NCBI GenBank assembly: GCA_963715825.1
Contig: CAVQSI010000034.1
Coordinates: 1 to 64,000, forward strand
DNA: 64,000 bases
From: Sva-07 sp963715825
GTDB lineage: Bacteria > Actinomycetota > Acidimicrobiia > Acidimicrobiales > Ilumatobacteraceae
Reading direction: 5' to 3'
A model generated the notes under the pieces. The model worked only from the letters and a program-made list of their open reading frames with translations. It was not told the origin of the DNA and made no database searches. Position 1 is the stretch's first letter; every line of letters begins with the position of its first letter. Of the stretch, positions 25,927-34,016 are shown piece by piece. A program made the position numbers and the translations under genes.

Positions 25927-26925
25927 ATGCAAGGGCGAAGTCGCAACGTGCCGATCATCGCAGCGCTGGTCGTCGGTATCGGGATGATCGTTGCGCCGTT
26001 CGTGTTCCAGATGTTCGGGCGGGCGCCGCTCGGTGGCGACATGATCGACGACTTCGCGCCGTACATGACGATCGAGAAGGTCGAGCAGTTCCGCGGGTAT
26101 CTCGAGGAGATCGATGCCGCCAACACCGAGTCGATCGAGTCGCTGCGCGTCGCGCTGGTCGAGTCCGGCGCCGTCGCCGAGGGGGACTACGACGTCGTGC
26201 TCGCCTCGGTCGTCAACCTGAACGAGCAGTGGCCGACGGTCGACGCCGACATGACCGACCTCATCGATCGCATGGAGGCGAACCTCGACAACTACGCAGC
26301 CGTCGCCGCGCTCCCGCCGTTCCCCATGTTCCCGTGGTTCTTCGTCGTCCCCGGCGCCTTGATCGTGATCGCTGCCGGGGTTGCGCTGTACCAGCGACGC
26401 ACCCCGTCGAACCGGGCTCGACCCGCACTCTGGGTGTTGTTCGGCCTCGGCATCGCCGTGGCCGCGGCGCCGGTCGCGTTCCAGATGTTCGACCGAGCCC
26501 CGAAGGGCGCCGACATGATCGAGGACTTCCGCCCGATGATGACGCGCGAACGCGTGCAGGCCGTTCAGGGCTACTTCGTCACGCTCGGGGCGGCCGAGGG
26601 GCAGCTGCGAGCGAACGCGCTGCCGCTGCTCGTGGAAGCCGGCGGCGACCCGACCGAGTTTCCGGCGATCAGCCAGTGGTCTGCCGACTGGCCGGCGATC
26701 CTCACCAACTTCAACCCGATGGTCGCGACGATGAGCGACAACGTCGACAACTACGAGGCCGTCGACGCCCTGCCCTCGTTCGACCTCTTCCCGTGGTTCT
26801 TCGTCATTCCCGGTGTGCTCGTTGCGGTCTTGGCCGCGGTGGCCATGCGACTGCGGACCCCAGCTGCCGACGACATCGAATCTTCCCCCAACAACCCGGT
26901 CCCGGCCGGCAAGGAGTCATCATGA
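25927..26925 (+). CDS. membrane protein with two homologous halves
   Basis: A 332-residue protein made of a duplicated unit: residues about 8-160 and 169-322 each hold a transmembrane segment, an exported helical loop of about 100 residues and a second transmembrane segment with the shared motif FPWFFV(V/I)PG. Matching starts are APFVFQMFGRAPLGGDMIDDF and APVAFQMFDRAPKGADMIEDF. No known family. ATG at 25927 has GGGAG 6 nt upstream and is preferred over GTG at 25903. Its stop overlaps the next ATG (ATGA), so it pairs with the lipoprotein, perhaps as an anchor. Confidence 0.7.
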   Translation: MQGRSRNVPIIAALVVGIGMIVAPFVFQMFGRAPLGGDMIDDFAPYMTIEKVEQFRGYLEEIDAANTESIESLRVALVESGAVAEGDYDVVLASVVNLNEQWPTVDADMTDLIDRMEANLDNYAAVAALPPFPMFPWFFVVPGALIVIAAGVALYQRRTPSNRARPALWVLFGLGIAVAAAPVAFQMFDRAPKGADMIEDFRPMMTRERVQAVQGYFVTLGAAEGQLRANALPLLVEAGGDPTEFPAISQWSADWPAILTNFNPMVATMSDNVDNYEAVDALPSFDLFPWFFVIPGVLVAVLAAVAMRLRTPAADDIESSPNNPVPAGKESS

Positions 26926-27698
26926 ACAACCACTTCACCCAGCGTCGCCTGTTCGCCGCGCTCGCGGCGACCACGCTCGTTCTGGCCGCGTGCGGGAGCG
27001 ACGACGATGCGAGCAGCGAGACGACCGCTGCCGCCGAGACGACCGCTGCCGCCGAGACGACGGAGACGACGGAGGCGATGACGGAGGCAACAGATCCGCC
27101 CGCCACCGAGGCGCCGACCACCGAACCGATGGCGATGTTCGAGGGCGAGCTCGTCGGGACCTTCTCGATCGATGACGCCGTGTGCGACGCCGCCGATGTG
27201 TCGGGCTCGTACTTCCGGATGCTGCAGCCCGATGGCAACTACATTCCGAACGCAGACTCGGCCTGCCTCGACACCACCTACTCCGGCCTGACCGCCGGCA
27301 CCGATGGTGGCCTGGTGACCGGCACCTACCAGCAGGCTCCGGATCCGGCCTTCGATGACGCCGGCAACGCGCTCGCCGATGCGATCTTCGCACCCGTGCC
27401 GTTCTTCGCGGTGGCGTTCGCCGGTGCGACCGACAACGCCGAACCGGGTGTGCCCACATTGACGGCAACCGACGGCGTGCTGACCGGTGACCTGTCGGCG
27501 TTCACCGCCTACTACGGCGGCGGGAACTTCAACCAGGGCGCTCCGAAGCCCGACGGCACCGGCGAGGCGCCCACGGGCACCATCGACCCCGAGACCGGCG
27601 CCTACGTGCTCGACTGGACGAGCCTGATCTCCGGCGGATCCTTCGACGGCTTCACCGGCGTGTGGCATTTCGAGGGCACGTTCACTCCGCTCTCCTGA
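26922..27698 (+). CDS. hypothetical lipoprotein
   Basis: A 258-residue protein with a signal peptide and LVLAACGSD lipobox, a Thr/Glu/Ala low-complexity linker (about 25-72), then a beta-rich domain with several aromatic and Gly-rich turns (AYYGGGNFNQGAPKPDG, DGFTGVWHFEGTFTPL). Not assignable to a family. A strong AAGGAG ribosome site lies inside the upstream gene. Followed by a strong hairpin. Confidence 0.7.
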   Translation: MNNHFTQRRLFAALAATTLVLAACGSDDDASSETTAAAETTAAAETTETTEAMTEATDPPATEAPTTEPMAMFEGELVGTFSIDDAVCDAADVSGSYFRMLQPDGNYIPNADSACLDTTYSGLTAGTDGGLVTGTYQQAPDPAFDDAGNALADAIFAPVPFFAVAFAGATDNAEPGVPTLTATDGVLTGDLSAFTAYYGGGNFNQGAPKPDGTGEAPTGTIDPETGAYVLDWTSLISGGSFDGFTGVWHFEGTFTPLS

Positions 27699-27704
27699 AC
27701 GATC

Positions 27705-27739
27705 CGACGACACGCAGGGTCCGACCCTGCGTGTCGTCG
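27705..27739 (+). terminator. hairpin terminator candidate, 16-bp perfect stem
   Basis: CGACGACACGCAGGGT, a 3-nt loop, then its exact complement. No T-run follows, so it may act as a Rho-independent-like block or as an RNA stability element. It sits 7 bp after the lipoprotein stop. Confidence 0.7.
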
Positions 27740-27816
27740 TCGCGTCGGCGGTCGATACGTCGTCGATCGTCGACCATCACTAGGTTGAAGCCGTCCGCTG
27801 AACCTGGGAGAAGCAA

Positions 27817-29148
27817 ATGGCCGGTCTCGAATCCACCCCCGACATGTACGACCTCCGGATGTCCGAGGGCGTCCGCCCGCTCTACGACGCGGTGAAGAAG
27901 TTCATCTACACCGAGGTCGAGCCGATCACGGCCGAGTTCTTCCGCCTCGGCCAGGGCCGCGCCGACCACTGGGGCTACGGCGAGGGGCAGCTCGAACTGC
28001 TCGAATCCGTGAAGGACAAGGCCAAGGAGCAGGGCCTGTGGAACTTCTTCCTCCCCGACGCCGAGACCGGCGAGGGCCTCAAGAACCTCGACTACGCGTA
28101 CATCGCGATGGAGTTGGGCAAGAACCCGCTCGCCTCGGAGTCGATGAACTGTGCTGCACCCGACACCGGGAACATGGAAGTGCTCGAACGAGTCGGCACG
28201 CCTGAGCAGAAGGCGAAGTGGCTCGAGCCGCTGTTGCGGGGCGAGATCCGCTCCGCCTACGCGATGACCGAGCCCGACGTCGCGTCGTCCGATGCGAAGA
28301 ACGTGGCGTGCAAGGCCGTGCGTGACGGCGACGAATGGGTGATCACCGGCGAGAAGTACTACATCTCCGGCGCCGGCGACCCGCGCTGCAAGATCATGAT
28401 CACGATGGTGCAGACCAGCCCTGACGGCCCGCCCCACCAGCGTCAGTCGCAGATCCTCGTGCCGACCGACACGCCTGGTGTCGAGATCCTCGGCCCGATG
28501 CACGTGTTCGGCAAGGACGATGCACCGCACGGCCACATGCACATCCGGTTCAACGACGTGCGCGTACCCTACGAGAACGTACTGCTCGGCGAGGGTCGCG
28601 GCTTCGAGATCTCCCAGGTCCGCCTCGGCCCCGGTCGCATCCACCACTGCATGCGCTCGATCGGCGCCGCCGAACGCGCATTGGAGCTGATGGTCAAGCG
28701 TGGCCTCACCCGCGAGGCGTTCGGAAAGCGCGTCAGCAACCTCGGCAAGAACGTCGAGATGATCGCCCAGTCACGCATCGAGATCGAGTCGATGCGCCGC
28801 ATGGTGCTCACCGCCGCCAAGGCGATGGACGAACTCGGCAACGCCGAGGCCCGCGTGTGGGTCAGCGCCATCAAGGCGATGGTGCCGATCCGGGTGTGCG
28901 AGATCATCGACAACGCCATCCAGATCCACGGCGCGACCGGCGTGTCGCAGTGGACGCCGCTGGCCGACATGTACACCTCGCAGCGCACGTTGCGGCTGGC
29001 TGACGGCCCCGACGAGGTGCACTGGTTCGTCGTCGGCCGCTCCGAGATCGCCCGTTGGGAAGAAGAGGGTGGCAACACCTACGACCCGAAGGCCGAGTAC
29101 CTGTCGCGCACCAACGACGTCAAAGACGGCATCTTCTCCGGCCCCTGA
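27817..29148 (+). CDS. acyl-CoA dehydrogenase
   Basis: A 443-residue FAD enzyme of the acyl-CoA dehydrogenase superfamily, closest in layout to the ACAD10/11-like group. Visible: SAYAMTEPDVASSDAKN (the FAD-binding Y-x-M-T-E-P strand), GEKYYISGAGDPRCK, RLGPGRIHHCMRSIGAAERALELM, and IQIHGATGVSQWTPLADMYTSQRTLRLADGPDEVH at the C-terminus. Catalyses alpha-beta oxidation of an acyl-CoA; chain length not readable. Leadered: TAGGTT at 27781-27786 and GGGAGAAG ahead of the ATG. Monocistronic. Confidence 0.9.
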   Translation: MAGLESTPDMYDLRMSEGVRPLYDAVKKFIYTEVEPITAEFFRLGQGRADHWGYGEGQLELLESVKDKAKEQGLWNFFLPDAETGEGLKNLDYAYIAMELGKNPLASESMNCAAPDTGNMEVLERVGTPEQKAKWLEPLLRGEIRSAYAMTEPDVASSDAKNVACKAVRDGDEWVITGEKYYISGAGDPRCKIMITMVQTSPDGPPHQRQSQILVPTDTPGVEILGPMHVFGKDDAPHGHMHIRFNDVRVPYENVLLGEGRGFEISQVRLGPGRIHHCMRSIGAAERALELMVKRGLTREAFGKRVSNLGKNVEMIAQSRIEIESMRRMVLTAAKAMDELGNAEARVWVSAIKAMVPIRVCEIIDNAIQIHGATGVSQWTPLADMYTSQRTLRLADGPDEVHWFVVGRSEIARWEEEGGNTYDPKAEYLSRTNDVKDGIFSGP

Positions 29149-29168
29149 CCCGTCCGGCGCCATTCGGT

Positions 29169-29213
29169 CGCGATGAGCGAACGGTGCCGCCCGCGCCCCT
29201 GTCGCTCATCGCG
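29169..29213 (+). repeat. 45-bp hairpin repeat, family A, pair 1 copy 1
   Basis: Ends CGCGATGAGCGA and TCGCTCATCGCG form a 12-bp stem around a 21-nt loop. Located between the convergent ends of the acyl-CoA dehydrogenase and the Eis-like gene. Confidence 0.85.
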
Positions 29214-29230
29214 GGCACGGTCCTCGCTGT

Positions 29231-29275
29231 CGCGATGAGCGAACGGTGCCGCCCGTGCCCCTGTCGCTCATCGCG
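29231..29275 (+). repeat. 45-bp hairpin repeat, family A, pair 1 copy 2
   Basis: One base different from copy 1 and exactly 62 bp downstream of it; the 17-bp spacer is not repeated. Confidence 0.85.
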
Positions 29276-29286
29276 TGATCGGTGGG

Positions 29287-30531
29287 TCAGTAGCCGGTGC
29301 CGCAGAATGGGGTGGGTCGGACTGCGAACAGCGCGTCGAGACGTTGCACGACGTCGTCGCTCGTCGTGAACGCGCCAGTCGTGGCGAGATCGCGCCACGA
29401 CACCGCGCCGAGGTACGCAGCCGACAGCGTCGCGATGTCGACCTCGACATCGGCTGGGACATCGGCTGATCCGGCCAATCGTGTCGCGCCGCTGCCGGAG
29501 ACCTCCCAGGTGCCGCAGTTGTCGGCGAACATCGGGTCGTCGACCCTGATCGACGCCGATGCGTCGACGGGCCCATAGGTGCGCTCGCGCAGCGCAGCGT
29601 CGACGTCCAGGATGCGCACCCATTGGTCGTCCATGCGTTGGCGGGTCTCGTACGCGCGAGCATCGTGCATCGCCCGGCGAACCGGATCATCGACCGGGCA
29701 GACCTGGCCGTTCCAGCTGACCACGAGGTCGATGTCGAGCAGGAATCGCCAGAGTTCGATCTCGACGGTCGGTGACGCTCCGCGCAGGTCGCGGACCGTA
29801 CCGACCCCGACCGGATTGGTCGCGAAACCTTCGTCCCAGTCGACGTCGTAGAAGACGTATCCGTCGTCGCTTCCCGCTGCATCCGAGTGCACGGCGACGA
29901 AGGAGCCCTTGCCGTACGGCGTCGCGGTCGGTTGGCTGGCGTCCTCGAGGATGCGCTTCCACATCCACTCCGGACGGCTGATCGTGCCGACCCTCCAGCG
30001 TGCGATGGCCTCGTACAGCGGCGCCACGACGTCGAGCACCTCGCTGTACTGCAGGAGCCGAACCGAGCCGGGCGTCGTCGATACGCGCCACGGCGTGGCT
30101 GCCCGCGTCGTGACGTGGACCGCTTCGGCGTCGCTTGCGAGCCCGAAGCCGAAGCGCCGGTAGATCGAGGTCTCGCTCGCGTGCAGCGTCGCCAGGACGT
30201 TGCCGCGCTCGTGCGACTCGGCGAGCAGGCGGTGCATCATGCGCGTGAGCAGGCCCCGTCGGGTGTGTGTCGGCAACACGCCGACTCGGGTGACGCCCGC
30301 CGTCTGGACGCGGGCGCCACCAGGAATCGTCGAGTCGAAGCGGAAGGCACCGACGCTGCCGACGCACCGGTCGCCGTCCCAAGCCGCAAGCGAATCACTG
30401 TCGTCCCACGACGCAGCGCCAGCCTCGAACGTCGCGTCGTTGACCGGCCCGCTGAGCAGCGCCGCCCTCAGGGCATCGATCGCCGCTCGTCGTTCCTCGA
30501 TCTGAACGGGTCGGATGTCGAAGTCACTCAC
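29287..30531 (-). CDS. Eis-like GNAT acetyltransferase
   Basis: A 414-residue protein of the Eis family, which has two GNAT-type regions and a C-terminal sterol-carrier-protein-like domain. Visible: acetyl-CoA site VTRVGVLPTHTRRGLLTRMM with the R-R-G-L turn, TLHASETSIYRRFGFGLASDAE, and the C-terminal FCGTGY tail. Related enzymes acetylate aminoglycosides or protein lysines in mycobacteria; the substrate here is unknown. GTG at 30531 is taken as start because the protein aligns from VSDFDIRPVQ; a longer in-frame extension has no homologous character. Confidence 0.82.
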   Translation of the reverse strand: MSDFDIRPVQIEERRAAIDALRAALLSGPVNDATFEAGAASWDDSDSLAAWDGDRCVGSVGAFRFDSTIPGGARVQTAGVTRVGVLPTHTRRGLLTRMMHRLLAESHERGNVLATLHASETSIYRRFGFGLASDAEAVHVTTRAATPWRVSTTPGSVRLLQYSEVLDVVAPLYEAIARWRVGTISRPEWMWKRILEDASQPTATPYGKGSFVAVHSDAAGSDDGYVFYDVDWDEGFATNPVGVGTVRDLRGASPTVEIELWRFLLDIDLVVSWNGQVCPVDDPVRRAMHDARAYETRQRMDDQWVRILDVDAALRERTYGPVDASASIRVDDPMFADNCGTWEVSGSGATRLAGSADVPADVEVDIATLSAAYLGAVSWRDLATTGAFTTSDDVVQRLDALFAVRPTPFCGTGY

Positions 30532-30621
30532 CCTCGCACGTTGGCACACCGACTCGTCTGGAGCCTCCCCGATTTCCGGGCGGTGCCGTCGGGTTCCCTC
30601 GGGACGCCCCGCCCGATCACT

Positions 30622-30666
30622 CGCGATGAGCCAACGGTGGCCTCTGCGCACCCTTCGCTCATCACC
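30622..30666 (+). repeat. 45-bp hairpin repeat, family A, pair 2 copy 1
   Basis: CGCGATGAGC...GCTCATCACC with an imperfect outer end; interior CAACGGTGGC...ACCCTTC. Lies between the Eis-like gene start and the sigma factor end. Confidence 0.75.
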
Positions 30667-30683
30667 CGACGCGAAGTGGCGAT

Positions 30684-30728
30684 GGCGATGAGCCAACGGT
30701 GGCGTCTGCGTACCCTTCGCTCATCGCG
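30684..30728 (+). repeat. 45-bp hairpin repeat, family A, pair 2 copy 2
   Basis: GCGATGAGC...GCTCATCGC; again exactly 62 bp from its partner. 26 bp downstream (in its own sense) of the sigma factor stop. Confidence 0.8.
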
Positions 30729-30753
30729 CGCCGGGGTGCGGCGCCGGGGTGCC

Positions 30754-31689
30754 TCAGACGGCGAGGAGGTCGCGGGCGCCGGTGTCGCTCGACGGGTGGC
30801 GCAGCTTGCTCATCGCGCGCGCTTCGATCTGGCGGATGCGCTCACGGGTGAGATTGAAGTGCTCGCCGACCTCTTCGAGGGTGCGCGGCTCGCCGCGGTC
30901 GAGGCCGAAGCGCAGCTTGAGGATCTCGCGCTCGCGCTCGTCGAGTGGGGCGAGCAGGCGGGAGATCTCGTCGGGCAGCAGCGCTGTTGCGGCCACCTCG
31001 AACGGCGACTCGGCCGAACGGTCCTCGACCACGTCGCCGAGTTCGGCGTCGCCGTCCTCGCGCAGTGGTTCGGACAGCGAGAGCGGCTCGGCGGCGAAGC
31101 GCAGCGCCTCGGTCACCTTGTCCTCGGGCATCTCGACTTCCTTGGCCAGCTCGGACAGCGTGGCCGGACGGCCGTACTTCAGCTCGAGGCGCGAGCGCGC
31201 CTTCTGCAGCCGGGCGAGGGTGTCGCCGGCGTGGACCGGGAGACGGATCGTGCGGCCCGTGTTGGCGATGCCGCGGGTGATCGCCTGGCGGATCCACCAC
31301 GTGGCGTAGGTCGAGAACTTGAAGCCCTTGCGCCAGTCGAACTTCTCGACGGCGTGCATGAGCCCGAGGTTGCCCTCCTGGATCAGGTCGAGCAGGGGGA
31401 GGCCGGAGGCCTGGTACTTCTTGGCGATCGACACCACGAGACGCAGGTTCGACTGCACGAACTGCCGCTCGGCTTCTTCGCCCTGACGGGCGGTGCGGCG
31501 CAGTTCACGCTTCTTGGCGGCGGTCAGTTCGCCGCCGGCGTCGAGCTGTGCGATGGCTTCGTTGCCTGCTTCGATGGCCTTCGCGAGTCGCACCTCGTCG
31601 TCTTTCGTGAGCAACGTGTACTGCCCGATATCGGTGAGGTAGAGACGGACGAGGTCTTCGTCGTCTCGGTCGACGCGGTCTTTGGCCAC
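30754..31689 (-). CDS. RNA polymerase sigma-70 factor (RpoD/SigB group)
   Basis: A 311-residue sigma factor with region 1.2 (LVRLYLTDIGQYTLLT), region 2 (NLRLVVSIAKKYQASGLPLLDLIQEGNLGLMHAVEKFDW, KGFKFSTYATWWIRQAITR), region 3, and region 4 (DEREREILKLRFGLDRG...TLEEVGEHFNLTRERIRQIEARAMSKLRH). It lacks the long region 1.1 extension of most actinobacterial primary sigma factors, so it could be either the housekeeping factor of this lineage or a group 2 factor. The -10 elements in this window (TANNNT) are what such a factor would read. GTG start with AGGAG 6-7 nt upstream. Confidence 0.9.
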   Translation of the reverse strand: MAKDRVDRDDEDLVRLYLTDIGQYTLLTKDDEVRLAKAIEAGNEAIAQLDAGGELTAAKKRELRRTARQGEEAERQFVQSNLRLVVSIAKKYQASGLPLLDLIQEGNLGLMHAVEKFDWRKGFKFSTYATWWIRQAITRGIANTGRTIRLPVHAGDTLARLQKARSRLELKYGRPATLSELAKEVEMPEDKVTEALRFAAEPLSLSEPLREDGDAELGDVVEDRSAESPFEVAATALLPDEISRLLAPLDEREREILKLRFGLDRGEPRTLEEVGEHFNLTRERIRQIEARAMSKLRHPSSDTGARDLLAV

Positions 31690-31914
31690 CTGGTGCTCCT
31701 ACTGTGTTGATTCAACGGAGGCGCCGACCTGGATCGGTGCCACCGTGGAGGATTCGGCGTGCGAGTGTGTCGGATGACGGTGTCTGCGGAGGAGGTGCAC
31801 GACAGCTGACATGAGACAGCGGTCACGATACCGACCTCGTTCGATCCGTCAACCCGTTGGGCGCAACCGTGCGGAGATATCGCAGCTGGAGATGAAGGGG
31901 AGTGGGGAATCGTC

Positions 31915-32262
31915 ATGAGTGATGTGGGGATCGGCAACGCCGATGATGGCGCTGGCGAGGTCGATCTGACGATCGTGACCCTGCGCTTCGACGCGGCCGA
32001 CGACGCGGCGTTGCTGGCGGTGCTGTCGAAGTACGTCGTGCTCACGCGCATGCACGACGGGTGCCGCAACGTCGACCTGTGCTCGAGCGTCACCGTGCCG
32101 GGTCGCCACCTGCTCGTGCAGAAGTGGGAGAGTCCCGAACACCAGCGCCGACACTTCGACTCCGACGTCATGGTCGACATGGCCCGATCGTGCGAGGGGC
32201 TGCTCGCCGCTGCGCCCGAGGTCGATCTGTGGGAGGCAACGAGCGCCCACGACCTCCGGTAA
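31915..32262 (+). CDS. antibiotic biosynthesis monooxygenase (ABM) family protein
   Basis: A 115-residue ferredoxin-like protein. The ABM core covers about residues 18-100: VTLRFDAADDAALLAVLSKYVVLTRMHDGCRNVDLCSS and LLVQKWESPEHQRRHFDSDVMVDMARSC. Members include quinol monooxygenases and heme degraders; no specific residues settle it. Preceded by GGGGAG. Transcribed away from the sigma factor gene. Confidence 0.78.
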   Translation: MSDVGIGNADDGAGEVDLTIVTLRFDAADDAALLAVLSKYVVLTRMHDGCRNVDLCSSVTVPGRHLLVQKWESPEHQRRHFDSDVMVDMARSCEGLLAAAPEVDLWEATSAHDLR

Positions 32263-32314
32263 GAACTCCGTGAAGGCGCCGCTCGATCGCGGGCGCCTCG
32301 ACCCCTTACGAAGA

Positions 32315-32320
32315 TACAAT
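32315..32320 (+). promoter_or_regulatory. -10 box of the Bax-inhibitor-1 gene
   Basis: TACAAT, 9 nt before the ATG at 32330. The closest match to a classical -10 in this set; predicts a 0-3 nt leader. Confidence 0.55.
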
Positions 32321-32329
32321 CGCTGGACC

Positions 32330-33175
32330 ATGTCGAATCCAGTGTTCAAAGAGGAGGCCTTCAACCAGGCCTCGCAGGACTTCCGAGCGACGCAGCCCGG
32401 GTGGGGTGCGCCCGCCGCCGGAACCCATGTCCAGACCCAGCCGGCCACCGACGGTCCGGTCTCGGGTTGGCAGAAGGCGATGACGGTCAACGGTGTGATC
32501 AGCGCGTCAGCCGTCCTGCTGGTCCTCCTGCTCGTCGCCGGTGCGTTCGGATGGAACGCCGCGAGCGGCCCGACACTCGTCAACAACGAGGGCGTCGCCA
32601 CCGAGACCTACCAGTTCCCGCCGATCGCGATGGTCGGCATCATCGTCGGCTTCATCGCTGTCCTCGTTGCCATGCGCAAGCCGAACCTCGCCAAGATTCT
32701 CGGTCCGGTTTACGCACTCGCCTACGGCTTCGCCGTCGGGGCGATCTCGAAGGGCTACGAGACCTTCTACAACGGCATCGTCGTCCAGGCAGTACTGGCA
32801 ACCGCATCGGTGTTCATGGTCATGCTCGTGCTCTACCGCACCCGCATCATCAAGGTCACCGACAAGTTCCGCCGCACCGTCATCATCGCCACCCTCGGCG
32901 TGATGGTGCTGTACCTGATCTCGTTCGTGATCAGCCTGTTCGGCACGACGCTGCCGTTCCTCAACGGCGACAACATGTTGCTGAGCATCGGCTTCTCGCT
33001 GTTCGTCTGCGGTCTTGCTGCTGCCAACCTGGCGCTCGACTTCGACTTCATCGAGCGAGGCGTCAACTCCGGCCTGCCGAAGAGCTACGAGTGGGTTGGG
33101 GCCCTCGGGCTCGTCGTCACCCTGGTGTGGCTGTACCTCGAACTGCTCCGCCTGCTGTCGTACCTGCGACAGTGA
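32330..33175 (+). CDS. Bax inhibitor-1/YccA family membrane protein
   Basis: A 281-residue protein with a soluble N-terminus (about 1-45, Gln/Pro-rich) and seven predicted membrane segments. Bacterial BI-1/YccA proteins are thought to act as pH-sensitive Ca2+ leak channels or FtsH modulators. Segments VYALAYGFAVGAISKGYE and the terminal LGLVVTLVWLYLELLRLL match the actinobacterial subgroup (YccA/DUF4870-like Bax1-I). Apparent leaderless transcript. Confidence 0.88.
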   Translation: MSNPVFKEEAFNQASQDFRATQPGWGAPAAGTHVQTQPATDGPVSGWQKAMTVNGVISASAVLLVLLLVAGAFGWNAASGPTLVNNEGVATETYQFPPIAMVGIIVGFIAVLVAMRKPNLAKILGPVYALAYGFAVGAISKGYETFYNGIVVQAVLATASVFMVMLVLYRTRIIKVTDKFRRTVIIATLGVMVLYLISFVISLFGTTLPFLNGDNMLLSIGFSLFVCGLAAANLALDFDFIERGVNSGLPKSYEWVGALGLVVTLVWLYLELLRLLSYLRQ

Positions 33176-33213
33176 CCGACGCCGTGCGCTGATCCGATGG
33201 TCGGCGCGCTCGC

Positions 33214-33930
33214 ATGAACCGAACCGAACCGTCCGACGGCGGCAGTCTCATCGAGGCTGCCGCCGTCGGCGTTGGGGGCGCCGTGCTCGGCGCTGCCGTC
33301 GGCGCACCGCTCGGCATCGGGCTGGCCCTCGGAGCGGTGGGCGCTGCCAACGGCGCTCTCACCGGCTGGCGGCGTGTCTACGACTGGGGGTGCTCGACGG
33401 GTCCGGTCGCATTCGTCCTCGACTCCACGTGGGCGCTGCCGATGACAGCCGCCGCGTTGGCGTCCCAAGCGATCGGCATCCTGCGCGGGGCACCGGGCTA
33501 CGACGCGTCGTTGAGCCGGCGAGCGAACCGGATGGTGTTCCGGCGCGGGTTCGTCCCGCGGCGCGGGTTCGTCATCACGATCGGCAACGTCGTGAGCGGC
33601 GCAGGTGACACATCGCAGCCGCGCCGCCGCAAGTTGGTCACCGACCACGAGGACATCCACGTCTGGCAGGCGCGATGGTTCGGCCCGTTCTACCCGCTGC
33701 TGTACGGCGGATGGATGGTGGCAGGGGGAGCGATGGGCACCGTGGTGTGGGCGACGACGCGCCGATCCGAGTCGCTCGCAAAGGTGGTCGAGTCGTGTGC
33801 CTACTACCTGAACCCGTTCGAGTGGTGGGCCTACAGCCGAGACGATCACTGGCCGCCGTCGGGCAAGGTCCGCGGCCTCGGCTGGCGCAACCCGATCGTG
33901 CGGCCGCGGCGACGACCCACGAGCATCTGA
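33214..33930 (+). CDS. membrane protein with HExxH motif, putative zincin
   Basis: A 238-residue protein. Residues about 8-50 are a glycine-zipper-like hydrophobic segment (AAVGVGGAVLGAAVGAPLGIGLALGAVGAANG). A central His-Glu-Asp-Ile-His (DHEDIHVWQARWFGPFYP) near residue 147-151 is a canonical HExxH zinc site, and NPFEWWAY about 60 residues on could supply the third ligand (Glu), as in gluzincin-like membrane proteins. Two more hydrophobic stretches flank the motif. I know no characterised family; peptidase activity is inference. Confidence 0.6.
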   Translation: MNRTEPSDGGSLIEAAAVGVGGAVLGAAVGAPLGIGLALGAVGAANGALTGWRRVYDWGCSTGPVAFVLDSTWALPMTAAALASQAIGILRGAPGYDASLSRRANRMVFRRGFVPRRGFVITIGNVVSGAGDTSQPRRRKLVTDHEDIHVWQARWFGPFYPLLYGGWMVAGGAMGTVVWATTRRSESLAKVVESCAYYLNPFEWWAYSRDDHWPPSGKVRGLGWRNPIVRPRRRPTSI

Positions 33931-33948
33931 ACCCACCCCCGTCCATCC

Positions 33949-34001
33949 CGTTTGCGTGACGTTTTCGGCTGACCCGTCCCGTCGAAAACGCAACGCAAAC
34001 G
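33949..34001 (+). terminator. hairpin, repeat family B, copy 1
   Basis: CGTTTGCGT (2 mismatches) CGTTTTCG, loop, and the complements CGAAAACG and ACGCAAACG. It lies in the 86-bp gap between the convergent HExxH gene and epoxide hydrolase, so it can serve both as a bidirectional terminator. A related element occurs at 45625. Confidence 0.75.
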
Positions 34002-34016
34002 TGGTTCTGTCGGGGG

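Noticed and set aside
25890..27698. A 602-codon frame joining the duplicated membrane protein and the lipoprotein
   Set aside because: The first part is out of frame with the membrane protein; the lipoprotein begins at ATG 26922 with its own signal peptide and AAGGAG site.
29169..29275. Paired 45-bp repeats as a minimal CRISPR array
   Set aside because: Repeats are longer than usual, hairpins themselves, never more than two per site, spacers are 17 bp and no cas genes are present.
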